A DNA stretch of 24,027 nucleotides, taken from a virus. A program made the translations under genes and the position numbers. Below the pieces are notes generated by a model. That model was not told the origin of the DNA, ran no database searches, and saw only the letters and a program-made list of their open reading frames with translations. Positions 12,360 to 21,257 of the stretch are shown here, piece by piece; position 1 is the first letter of the stretch; every line of letters starts with the position of its first letter. The stretch covers positions 1-24,027 of IMG/VR virus record IMGVR_UViG_3300021960_000498. The stretch is one strand, 5' to 3'.

Positions 12360-13721
12360 TTATATTGTTGCTATTAAATTTCCACTTGAGTTAATACTAA
12401 AAGTAAAACCATTTGCACTAAATAATACATCATCAAAATTATTATAATCTGTTGAAGATATGCTATCAGCACCTCCATTAGTTGTAGTAACAATTAAATT
12501 TCCATTTGAGTTTACTGAAAATCCATAAACCTCTGGTACTTGAACACTTAATGTTAAAGTTTCGTTAGATCCAGGATTTGTAACTGTTTTAGAAAGACTA
12601 CCAGATACAGCTAGTTTATCATTTAATACACCTCCAGATGTATCTGAACCAGTTACTTTTACATTTTGATCTTGTGCTGCAACAGCATTCCAATTCGATC
12701 CGTCAAAATATTTAAGCTCATTCGAGCTGGTATTAAAATTGAGATCTCCGGCATCCAAACTTGTTGTAGGATCTGAAGATCCAACTCTATATCTTTCAGC
12801 AAAACTATTTATTCCAGCAATATTATTTGCTGTAGTTGTAATATTGGCTTTGATACCCTCAACAGCATTTAGATCTGATACAAAATCTGTGGTTGCTAAT
12901 TGATTAAGATCATTAACTATATCAGTAGTCGCTAAAGTATTAAGATCTGCAATAACATCAGTAGTCGCAAGAAGAGCCATATCTGCAATTACATCAGCAT
13001 TACCTAATAATGCCATATCAGCTATTGTGTCTGCATTACCTAGTAATCCTATTTCAGTAGCTTTACCAGCTACGGCTGAAATATCAGAAGATCCAATACT
13101 TGCTACAGTCGAAACATCAGAGCTTACACTAGCTACTGTAGAAATATCAGATACGATTGATGCTAAAGTATTTAAGTTTGCAGTTGTTGGTCCAAGCTCT
13201 AATCCAGTACCATTACTGTCATATGAAATAACTCTCGATGCATTGTTAGATGGTGTAGCATCATAAGGCCAATAGATAGGACCAGATGTTCCAGATCCAG
13301 TTACTGTTCTAGGTGTACTTGGTTTTAATTGTAAAGCTCTGTCAGTTATTTCTTTAATCTGTTGTTGTCTAATAACTGTATTATCAAATTCTGTGTCCAG
13401 GTTAGTTGTAGTAATATCAGCAGCAGTATTTAAAGTTGTTGTTCTAGATAATGCTAGATCTCCAATAATAGTTACATAGTCTCCAGAGCTCGGAGTGTAG
13501 TTTGTTCCTCCTCCACCAGAGTTATCTATAAATGTAATAGATCCAGTACCATCTGCATTTAATGTAGCATTGTATTGAACACTTAAAGTTTGAGCTGTAT
13601 CATTTACATAGACTAATAATTCATCTGTAACATTAACTTGAAAATTAAAGTTATAGGTAGCCTGGCCAGTAGATACATACTGTTCCCTTCTTGCAGTTTC
13701 ATTTATAGCAAATGTAGCCAT
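12360..13721 (-). CDS. Tail fibre with T7-type attachment domain
   Basis: The protein has 453 residues. Residues about 10-135 match the T7 tail-fibre N-terminal domain: QYVSTGQATYNFNFQVNVTD, LLVYVNDTAQTL, a GDYVTI strand and LSRTTTLNTA, then QQQIKEITDRALQLKP. A repetitive shaft follows: V/S-rich units (191-215), then five 12-residue repeats (226-285). Residues 305-345 carry an AERYRVGSSDPTT...DLNFNTSSNELKYFDGSNW module common in marine phage fibres. The C-terminus has two copies of FS-N-GNLI. Only 453 residues compares with 553 in T7 gp17. It attaches to the tail and carries or contacts the adhesin encoded next. Confidence 0.85.
   Translation of the reverse strand: MATFAINETARREQYVSTGQATYNFNFQVNVTDELLVYVNDTAQTLSVQYNATLNADGTGSITFIDNSGGGGTNYTPSSGDYVTIIGDLALSRTTTLNTAADITTTNLDTEFDNTVIRQQQIKEITDRALQLKPSTPRTVTGSGTSGPIYWPYDATPSNNASRVISYDSNGTGLELGPTTANLNTLASIVSDISTVASVSSDVSTVASIGSSDISAVAGKATEIGLLGNADTIADMALLGNADVIADMALLATTDVIADLNTLATTDIVNDLNQLATTDFVSDLNAVEGIKANITTTANNIAGINSFAERYRVGSSDPTTSLDAGDLNFNTSSNELKYFDGSNWNAVAAQDQNVKVTGSDTSGGVLNDKLAVSGSLSKTVTNPGSNETLTLSVQVPEVYGFSVNSNGNLIVTTTNGGADSISSTDYNNFDDVLFSANGFTFSINSSGNLIATI
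12867..13046 (-). repeat. Five 36-base tandem repeats in the fibre shaft
   Basis: Residues 226-285 are five 12-residue units: LLGNADTIADMA, LLGNADVIADMA, LLATTDVIADLN, TLATTDIVNDLN, QLATTDFVSDLN. The two upstream units and the three downstream units form subgroups, as expected from stepwise duplication. A rigid repetitive shaft of variable length is likely. Confidence 0.85.
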
Positions 13722-13724
13722 CTA

Positions 13725-16706
13725 TTATCTTCTTCCTTTTTCTTTTATTTTTTCTTTTAAGTTTTCTACTTTATCATTAAAACTTGTATTATTAGACAAG
13801 AACAAATCTCTACCAGTTTGTTTGTATTGATCTACTATAGAATTTATTTCACTCATTTGATCACCAGGTAATAAATCTTGGAAGTCAGCATTATTAACTA
13901 AGTCACTTAACTCTTGTAATAAATCACTCTCACCATCTCCATCTTCATCAGTATTAATGTAAGCAATGTATTCACTATACTCATCTTGTGTCATTGGTAT
14001 TCCACCGATTGTATTTTTTGGCATTGATATACCTAATCCAGCTTTAACTAAAAACTCATCAACATCATTATACTTTTCATTCATTATTCTTATTGGTGAA
14101 AACATTCCTTGCTCTGGACCTACCATAGGTTCATTCCATAGAGTAACTCTAGGTTTAAGATCTGTATTAAAGAATGGACTATCTTTCATTGCTTTATTGT
14201 ATGCTTTATAGAAAGCTCTAATAGGAGCTGGAATATCACCATCAAATTGTTTTCTAAACCAATCAGCTTGTTCAGATGTAATATTGGTATCGTATATAGT
14301 TGGATCTTGCATTCTATTTAAATAACCACCAAAAGTACCAGTTGGATTTACAACTAAACCTACAGTACCTTCAGTTACTTTTTCAGTTAGAATAGTTAGA
14401 GCTCTAGTTACCATACCTTCTGCATCACCATAGCCTGGTTGAAATAATCTTCCTAATTCTTGAATACCAGTTAAGAATGGTTGTTCAGTCAAGTAAGGAA
14501 ATATTGCACCTAATCCATTACCAAATAATGATGTCATATTGTTAACAAAATTAGGATCTGCATATTGATCTGGTCTACTAGCCATGTAAGCCATGTCAGC
14601 AGAGATTGCTAATAAAGATGATATAGGATCAAACCTTGCGTAAGATATAGATTTGTATAATCCAGTTTCTTTATCTAAGATTGCTATTGAATATGGCTGC
14701 AATCCTTTTCTAAGGAATGCCTCTCTCTCAGTTTTATTCATTGGGGCCATACCAGTAATCATAACATCCTGGTCAAACCCAGATCCACCATAGGCCATTG
14801 TTCCAAAGAAATACATTAATGTTGAACCAGTTGAAAGTTTAGCAAGAGCTAATTGTTGTGTAGCTTTTCCATTCTTACCAGAAAGATCCATTCTAATTTT
14901 ATTTCCTAATTCACCTGGTAGTAATGAACCACCAGCCATCATAATAGGATTTCGTTTATTACTTTCCATAAAGATGTTCATGACTGTTTTGTAGAATGGT
15001 ACAAACAATTTCATTTCTGGAATATTAAAGAATGTTTGTGCTTTTGAAAAAACTCCTGGAGGTAGATCTTTTTGGAATGTACCTTCTAATGCAGCATCTT
15101 GAGCTTGTTTAACTACATCACTAGATGGATCAGATAATGTTTTTATAAATACTTTTTGTGCATCATCCTCAGATAGACCATCTGCAATAGCTTGATTAAA
15201 TTTTCTAGTTGCAAGTCTTTCTAATTCCATTTGAAATAAAACACCTTTAGCAAATTCATCTTCAGCTACTAATAATCTTCCTGGTATTCTTGCATATGTT
15301 CCCATCATCTCAAGAGTGTGGCCCATAAAAGTATCTTGATATTTTTCTGGTAATAATCTTTTACCTAATGCATTTGGTTTTCTAAGATCTAATTTAGTTG
15401 TAACAGCCTCACCAGTTTTAAATGCCTCATGAGCATTAACCAAACCAAGTTTAGTTCCATACTTCATAGACTTAATCATTTGCCAAACTTCATTAAACAT
15501 AATTCCTTCTTTAGCAGATAGGCCAGGGATCTTATTAAATGTAGCTGCAATCCCATACTCAGCAACACGAAGAGTATTAAATGTTGTGTTACCTACTATA
15601 TTAACAATATGAGTAATTGGACTTGCGAGTTTAGAGTTAACCCAAACTTCAGCCCATGCATCTCTAATTTTTGTAGCATAAGTATCTTTAGCAAATTTAT
15701 TTTGTTGATGTGGTTTTAATGATAAGAATGCAGATGCAATTTTAGTTGCACCTTCTATTGATAGATCTGCACCCATTTCTTCTTCTAAAATTTTAACTAC
15801 ATCTAAAGCACCTTGCTCTGTTGGGGTTTCTACTTTAGATACAATACCAAGTGTTCTACCACTTTCAGATACAGATGCAGCAGTCTGTGAATTGACTGCA
15901 CCATACAATCTTAATACTTGGTAAAAATTTTGTATTTCTTTTTCACTTGCATTACCACTTAAAACTATATTGGCAAGTTTCTCAGTTTCTACTCTTAGGA
16001 TCTGAGTTTCCATAATAGCTCTGTAAGTAGTTGGTAGATCTAAAATTTCTCCTGGTTTCTTTTTAAGAATTTTTAAGTAAACATCATTTCTACCTAACTT
16101 GGCAGCCTCTGCTGCAATAGTCTCTACAGAGATCTTACCTCTTTTAGCTTTGTCAATACTGTCTTTAAAAATAGTAGCAACAGCATCTTGGAATTGTCCT
16201 GTATTAAATAAATCAGTTTCTCTTAATGTTTTTTGTAATGATCCTTTAACTTGATCTAAGTTACCAAGTTGTAAGTTGGTTATTGTATCATCAATAACTT
16301 TTAATTGAGTGTCTGAAAATTCACCAAAGATAATATTACCAGTACCAGGTTCAAATATAAAATCTTCACCTTCTGTTTTGGTTCCCAACATTTCTTTTTG
16401 TTTTTCACCAATCTCTTTGAAATTTTCACCATAAGGTTTATCAGTTAAAGTCTTTTTATCTTTTGGTTTAGGAAGTTTTTTTGGAAATAGACTAGCAACT
16501 TGAACATACTCTTCTTCATTAGAACCAGGGCTCTCAGATAAAATAGGATTATCTTTTTCTTCTAAGTTACTTATGTCATTTGATGACTGTTCAATATTCT
16601 CTGATGGAATATTTTCAGAAGTAGTACCTTCTACTTTTTCTAAGAAATCTAAATCTGGAGATTTAGTATTATCAGTTTTGTTCAGAGGATCCTTTGGTAT
16701 TGCCAT
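13725..16706 (-). CDS. Large internal virion (ejection) protein, 993 residues
   Basis: This is the largest gene, in the T7 gp16 position next to the fibre. The N-terminal 110 residues are acidic, Ser/Asn-rich and probably disordered. Helical sequence follows to about 355. SPITHIVNIVGN (362-373) opens a hydrophobic section with RVAEYGIAATF; another lies around GSTLMYFFGTMAYGGSG. The C-terminus is charged (VENLKEKIKEKGRR). I see no lytic transglycosylase motif such as that at the start of T7 gp16. Hydrophobic stretches fit a protein that is ejected and forms a channel in the envelope. GGAAGGA precedes the ATG by about 6-8 bases. The assignment is by position, size and composition. Confidence 0.75.
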   Translation of the reverse strand: MAIPKDPLNKTDNTKSPDLDFLEKVEGTTSENIPSENIEQSSNDISNLEEKDNPILSESPGSNEEEYVQVASLFPKKLPKPKDKKTLTDKPYGENFKEIGEKQKEMLGTKTEGEDFIFEPGTGNIIFGEFSDTQLKVIDDTITNLQLGNLDQVKGSLQKTLRETDLFNTGQFQDAVATIFKDSIDKAKRGKISVETIAAEAAKLGRNDVYLKILKKKPGEILDLPTTYRAIMETQILRVETEKLANIVLSGNASEKEIQNFYQVLRLYGAVNSQTAASVSESGRTLGIVSKVETPTEQGALDVVKILEEEMGADLSIEGATKIASAFLSLKPHQQNKFAKDTYATKIRDAWAEVWVNSKLASPITHIVNIVGNTTFNTLRVAEYGIAATFNKIPGLSAKEGIMFNEVWQMIKSMKYGTKLGLVNAHEAFKTGEAVTTKLDLRKPNALGKRLLPEKYQDTFMGHTLEMMGTYARIPGRLLVAEDEFAKGVLFQMELERLATRKFNQAIADGLSEDDAQKVFIKTLSDPSSDVVKQAQDAALEGTFQKDLPPGVFSKAQTFFNIPEMKLFVPFYKTVMNIFMESNKRNPIMMAGGSLLPGELGNKIRMDLSGKNGKATQQLALAKLSTGSTLMYFFGTMAYGGSGFDQDVMITGMAPMNKTEREAFLRKGLQPYSIAILDKETGLYKSISYARFDPISSLLAISADMAYMASRPDQYADPNFVNNMTSLFGNGLGAIFPYLTEQPFLTGIQELGRLFQPGYGDAEGMVTRALTILTEKVTEGTVGLVVNPTGTFGGYLNRMQDPTIYDTNITSEQADWFRKQFDGDIPAPIRAFYKAYNKAMKDSPFFNTDLKPRVTLWNEPMVGPEQGMFSPIRIMNEKYNDVDEFLVKAGLGISMPKNTIGGIPMTQDEYSEYIAYINTDEDGDGESDLLQELSDLVNNADFQDLLPGDQMSEINSIVDQYKQTGRDLFLSNNTSFNDKVENLKEKIKEKGRR

Positions 16707-16739
16707 TATAATTCCTTCCTATTTAATATATATAATTTC

Positions 16740-18881
16740 TTAGTCATAAGCCTCGCTATCTATTTCAGCTTTTTTCATAATTGTTTCAAAATCTTTTTCA
16801 CTATAGTTACTAGAAACATAAGCAATAAAATCTTTTAATTTTTTATCAGATTTATTTATATCTACATATTTATTATAAATATCTGCACCCACAACATTTT
16901 CTTGAATACTTTGTAATCCACTTGGATCATCTGTAATTTTGAAATATGTTGTTTTAATTCTAGTTGGAGTATTCGGTTTAAAAACTACAAGATCTTGATG
17001 TGGTAATGTACCATTAATAATTTTATCAAATTCTTTGTTTGGTTTTGTATTTTTTAAATTTGTAAAATTATTTGTTTGTGCATTAAAATTATCAATCTCA
17101 TCTGCACTAATACCATAGACATCTTCAGTATTTAATCCTAGATCTTCTCTGACGATGTATTCTTTTTTTGTTTTTCCTCCAGCTTTTGTGCTAGTAGAGC
17201 TCCCAGTCGAAATGCTCTTGCTCGATCCTCCAGGGTTCGAAAACTCTGAGACGAGGGTTTCGATTGCGTCTGCTCTATCTTCGAGGGCTTTTTTGTAGTC
17301 TCTGACATCATTTAATCCTTTCGCTTTTGCTTTTGTTATATCATGATCTCTAATTTGATTAAAGGCCCAAATTGCTGCTTGGGTTTCTTTAGGTGTCCAT
17401 CCTAATTCATTAGATATTTCAGTAACAATTTTCTTACCTTCGGCCATATTATACTTACTTACTTGAGCTTTTTTACCAAAGATAATTTGTATCATATGTC
17501 GGTCCATTGTAACTACTTCATCAGTTCCTACTTTCATAGCCTCTACAAAATCTGGAACCTTATTACCAGCAAAGTAAGTTTCTATTCCAGTTGAAGTTTT
17601 AGTTGGACTAGCTCCCATTCTTTCTCTTATTTGTTTATCTGCTGCTAATTTACCAGTAGCACTTTCCATAGATCCATCTAATCTTTTTAGATTACCAACA
17701 ACTCCTTTTAATAAAGATAGTTCATTGTTATCTGAAAACTCTAAATCTTTAAAAGAACCTTTTTGTTTAAAATATTTATAAGCAATCATAGCTCTTTCAA
17801 TATTTTCATCTACTGATGCTTGTTGTGATGTAATACCAATTAACTCTTCAAAAAAATCTGCATCATCACCAAGTAATTGTTTTAATACTGGTTTATGTCT
17901 AACATACCAATCTTTACCAGTCTCAGCTACTTTAGCACCAGCAATTAAATCTTCTTTTGTTATTGCTAAACCTAAAGGTTCTTTAGGTGTTTTGTATGGA
18001 TTATCTGGTACCTCAAACTCATATTTAAATGTACCATCTTCAATTTGTTTTGCTAAAGGACCATCTGGGTTCATAGCTGCACCAGCAGAAAAATTCATTT
18101 TGTTATTTATTTCTTGGATTGCTTTGTCATTACCTTTAAATAATTTTTTCATTCCTTTGATTGTCATTTGGAATAAAGGAACCAATGTTTCACCAATGGG
18201 ACCTAATGGAGCATCGGCTAATATAGCTTTAAATTTTTCTTCAAAGACTTGATCTGCATCGTAACCACCTTCTACATTTGCTGGAGTAGCAAGATAATTA
18301 AATACTTCTTTTGCAATACTGTCTGCTTTAGTTGTATCAACATTTAACATTTGAGAAATAAATCCTACAAAGTTTGGATCTCCAGGAACCTGGGCAGTAG
18401 CTACAGTTGCACCTTCTGCTGCAAGAGCTCTAGATATAAAAGGCCAAACACCTTTTGCTTTTATTATTCCATTAAATAATTTGTAGTATCCAACACCAGG
18501 AGTTAAGAATTGTGTAATACCTTCTGCAAATCCACCGGCTAATGTTTCAGTCTCTCCAATATTAGGATATACATTTTCTGCAAAATACTTTCCAATATCT
18601 GTAACAATGCCATCACCTTCTGGATCTAGCATCTTCATACTCTCTGGGCCTAATACAAACTTCTCAGCACCAGCAGCAAGTAAACTTATAATACCTTCAC
18701 CAAGTTTAGCTCCACCTCTTACAGTACCAATACCAATATCTTTTCCATAGTAACCTACATCTTGAAAAAAAGTTCTTTTAGCATTTTGTTCTAACTTATA
18801 ACCATCATTACCAAGAAGATAATCATTATCACTTTCTTGGTACTCTTTATAGTTTAAGAACATATCATCAATATTACTCAT
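16740..18881 (-). CDS. Internal virion protein with embedded enzyme-like domain, 713 residues
   Basis: The N-terminal part (about 1-160) has Gly/Ala-rich amphipathic segments (GTVRGGAKLGEGIISLLAAG). A distinct block at about 325-510 has LLGDDADFFEELIGITSQQA, ENIERAMIAYKYF, KVPDFVEAM, VVTMDRHM (457-463) and LGWTPKETQAAIWAF. From memory this motif order recurs in large polyvalent phage/plasmid proteins and faintly recalls helix-hairpin-helix glycosylases; I cannot confirm it. A Ser/Gly linker (about 545-570) is encoded by an unusually GC-rich stretch. The gene overlaps its upstream neighbour by 8 bases. A role in genome ejection is inferred from position. Confidence 0.7.
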   Translation of the reverse strand: MSNIDDMFLNYKEYQESDNDYLLGNDGYKLEQNAKRTFFQDVGYYGKDIGIGTVRGGAKLGEGIISLLAAGAEKFVLGPESMKMLDPEGDGIVTDIGKYFAENVYPNIGETETLAGGFAEGITQFLTPGVGYYKLFNGIIKAKGVWPFISRALAAEGATVATAQVPGDPNFVGFISQMLNVDTTKADSIAKEVFNYLATPANVEGGYDADQVFEEKFKAILADAPLGPIGETLVPLFQMTIKGMKKLFKGNDKAIQEINNKMNFSAGAAMNPDGPLAKQIEDGTFKYEFEVPDNPYKTPKEPLGLAITKEDLIAGAKVAETGKDWYVRHKPVLKQLLGDDADFFEELIGITSQQASVDENIERAMIAYKYFKQKGSFKDLEFSDNNELSLLKGVVGNLKRLDGSMESATGKLAADKQIRERMGASPTKTSTGIETYFAGNKVPDFVEAMKVGTDEVVTMDRHMIQIIFGKKAQVSKYNMAEGKKIVTEISNELGWTPKETQAAIWAFNQIRDHDITKAKAKGLNDVRDYKKALEDRADAIETLVSEFSNPGGSSKSISTGSSTSTKAGGKTKKEYIVREDLGLNTEDVYGISADEIDNFNAQTNNFTNLKNTKPNKEFDKIINGTLPHQDLVVFKPNTPTRIKTTYFKITDDPSGLQSIQENVVGADIYNKYVDINKSDKKLKDFIAYVSSNYSEKDFETIMKKAEIDSEAYD
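17191..17290. other. GC-rich island inside the 713-residue virion gene
   Basis: I counted 52 G/C in these 100 bases, against 14 in the 60 bases at 16981-17040. The codons for residues about 531-564 use TCG, CTC and GTC, which are rare in the flanking gene. The frame stays open, and the encoded stretch is a helix end plus a Ser/Gly linker. It looks like a patch acquired by recombination. Confidence 0.7.
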
Positions 18882-20784
18882 ATAATTTTCTTAATGCGTT
18901 AAGCTCCTCTATTAATAAATTGATTTGTTGATTTGTAATACCTCTAGGTCTTTCAAATTTATCATCAAAAAATCCACCTTCTGATGTAACCATATCTTCG
19001 GTTACTTTATATTTAACACCTGGTTTTAATTCTTTTAATTCTTCTAGTTCAATAATTAATGCATCAATACCACCTGGAGTATTAATAAAATCATCTCCAA
19101 TACTCTTGTACTCTGGACTGTAGAATTTTTTAAAGTATCTTGTCCAAGCTCTACCTTTTAATCCAAAGTCACCTTTTTCACTTGTAATTGTTTTTTTAAT
19201 TGTTTTAATTTCTTTATCAATATCTCTAGCCTCATTAACATTACCAGTAATTGCTTTTGCCTCTGCCATAATATCTTTTGCTGTTGCGTCTGGATTAGCT
19301 CTCATATAATCCATAATTTGATTAGATGCATTTCTGAATTGTTCAAATGCAACTTTAGTATCTCTGTCTAGTGTGATCATTCCAGCCTCTGGAAAACCAA
19401 AAGAATTTCTCATATACTTTTCTGCTGCTCTGTACTCTTCGTTTTTCTTAATTAATAATTTAGATTTAAGATCTCTCTTTTGATCAATACTGATTGCATT
19501 ATTATCATAAGCATAATTAATTTCTGACATTGATAATGTTCCACTAAATAACATATCATCAAGATTAGACATAACTGAAGGATCTAAGAAATCACCATCT
19601 TCTTTGTCTTGTTGAATATCTGTAAGTAAATCTTTGTATAGAGTTGTATCTACACCTTTAGCCTCTTCTACTATTGCATTAGCAGTTCCAAAATCTTTAT
19701 CTCTTACAGCCTCTAAGTATTTAATTTCAAGATCATCTTTCTTTGTTTTAATATCTAAATCAAATGCTTTCTCATTATCTTCAATAGATTTAATACGATT
19801 GTTTTTCCATTCTCTTACACTATTTCTAAATTCAGCTTGTTCATTTTCATCAAGTGAATTGTATATAGCCTGGAGTTTTTTATTGTCATTGAAATTACCA
19901 TTCTGTACTTGTTTCCAAATGTTACTTGCTGAAGTAGCACTTGTAAGATTTTCTGGTTTATCTACAAACTCACCAAATAAAATATTCTTTTTAGTTTGTA
20001 ATACTTTTGCATCCCACTTTCCTTCCCACTTAATAAAATCTTCTTTCTTCATTCCTTTACCAAGTAGTTGAAGTCTGTATCTATTTTTTAATAAATTTAA
20101 ATGTTCATCAATACCTACTTGTTGAGCTGTACCATCTTCACCTATAATAGTAACAATATGACCTTTAGACATTTCATCTGGTATAGTATCAACTAATTCA
20201 TTACCAAAAATAAGTGTGGTACTATCAGTTAAGTTTTTATAATCTTTAACAATTTTATCTGAGTAAGATGAGTAGTAAGCACTAGCTTTACTTGCTAGAT
20301 CAGCTTTAACAGTTATTGCTGCCTCTGCATCTACATCTAATACAGCATCACTATAACCTTGTACAATAGCATTAAGTTGATTTTCATATTCATCTAAAGG
20401 CATATTAGTTGTGTTAGCCTCAATCTTTAATGACATGAAATCTTTCTGAGCTTTGATAGCCATCTCAGTAGATAGGAATGATAATTGTGTTGCTCTTACA
20501 GTCTGGCCATAACTTGTATCTTTGTTACCACCTACTAATTTTTCTCTTTCGACTGGTGATGCATTTATGTAATCGTTTACACTAATAGGATTAGATGCAG
20601 CATAAGTCTTAGCCTCTTCTATTTGAACCTTCTCTTCTTTCTTAATAGCAAAGTTAACCAGGCTATCTAATTTTCTTTCCATAGTATTAGCTCCACTTGC
20701 CATCTCTTGGTATTGAGCAAATGAAACACTCGGTATTCCTACCGATCTAACTAATCCACCTTGATATATTTTTCTCTCTGCCAT
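18874..20784 (-). CDS. Helical internal virion protein (T7 gp15-position), 636 residues
   Basis: The protein starts MAERKIYQGGLVRSVGIPSV and is almost entirely charged helix and coiled coil, with many Lys/Glu/Asp runs (KAFDLDIKTKKDDLEIKYLE) and no membrane segment. The order tail tube B, small internal protein, this protein, large internal proteins matches T7 gp12-gp14-gp15-gp16. T7 gp15 is 747 residues. It would form part of the ejected core or the periplasmic tube. The start shares TAATG with the previous stop. There is no enzymatic motif. The ortholog call relies on synteny. Confidence 0.75.
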   Translation of the reverse strand: MAERKIYQGGLVRSVGIPSVSFAQYQEMASGANTMERKLDSLVNFAIKKEEKVQIEEAKTYAASNPISVNDYINASPVEREKLVGGNKDTSYGQTVRATQLSFLSTEMAIKAQKDFMSLKIEANTTNMPLDEYENQLNAIVQGYSDAVLDVDAEAAITVKADLASKASAYYSSYSDKIVKDYKNLTDSTTLIFGNELVDTIPDEMSKGHIVTIIGEDGTAQQVGIDEHLNLLKNRYRLQLLGKGMKKEDFIKWEGKWDAKVLQTKKNILFGEFVDKPENLTSATSASNIWKQVQNGNFNDNKKLQAIYNSLDENEQAEFRNSVREWKNNRIKSIEDNEKAFDLDIKTKKDDLEIKYLEAVRDKDFGTANAIVEEAKGVDTTLYKDLLTDIQQDKEDGDFLDPSVMSNLDDMLFSGTLSMSEINYAYDNNAISIDQKRDLKSKLLIKKNEEYRAAEKYMRNSFGFPEAGMITLDRDTKVAFEQFRNASNQIMDYMRANPDATAKDIMAEAKAITGNVNEARDIDKEIKTIKKTITSEKGDFGLKGRAWTRYFKKFYSPEYKSIGDDFINTPGGIDALIIELEELKELKPGVKYKVTEDMVTSEGGFFDDKFERPRGITNQQINLLIEELNALRKLYE

Positions 20785-21257
20785 TATGCTGTACCTTTCT
20801 TATCAAAAGCACCAGTCTGTCCTAGTGTTGCCATATCTGTACCAAACCCAAATATTGCACTCATTATTCCAGCTTGTTTAGCAGCCTTACCAGCAGCTCT
20901 TAAATTAGTAAATTCTACTATTCCTAAGTTTTGCATTATCTCTTGATTGATTTGTGCAACATTAAAATCTTCTACTCCATTTCTTAATGAGACTTGTTGA
21001 GCAACTAAAAGATTTCCTTCATCAACTAATATTCCACCAGCAGCACCTTTAGCTATAATTGATGCTAGAGCTTTATTTGTTTCTTCTAATACTTTTACTC
21101 CGGCCTCTTTACTTTCAATTCTTTTATCTTTGTACTGTAGAAGTTTCATATCAGCCTGGGCATCGTAGTATGCCTTCTTAGCCATACCTTCATAGTATGC
21201 TGCGTATGCTTTACCAGCCGATGCTACTACTGCTATTGCTGCCCAAGGAAATGCCAT
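20784..21257 (-). CDS. Small internal virion protein (T7 gp14-like)
   Basis: The protein has 157 residues. An Ala-rich hydrophobic start (AFPWAAIAVVASAGKAYAAY) leads into a long helix with YYDAQADMKLLQYKDKR, then a central AKGAAGGILVDEGNLLV segment and a helical end with GKAAKQAGIMSAIFGFG. This matches the look of T7 gp14-like proteins (gp14 is 196 residues), which insert into the outer membrane on ejection. It lies directly after tail tube B with a TAATG overlap, as in T7. The assignment is by pattern and synteny. Confidence 0.75.
   Translation of the reverse strand: MAFPWAAIAVVASAGKAYAAYYEGMAKKAYYDAQADMKLLQYKDKRIESKEAGVKVLEETNKALASIIAKGAAGGILVDEGNLLVAQQVSLRNGVEDFNVAQINQEIMQNLGIVEFTNLRAAGKAAKQAGIMSAIFGFGTDMATLGQTGAFDKKGTA

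Noticed and set aside
11346-13721. Invertible fibre cassette controlled by the serine recombinase
   Set aside because: I saw no inverted crossover sites or alternative fibre ends around these genes.
19634-20071. 145-codon plus-strand open frame
   Set aside because: It is antisense to the 636-residue virion gene. Its Ser/Leu/Phe-rich composition is what the complement of Lys/Glu/Asp codons gives.
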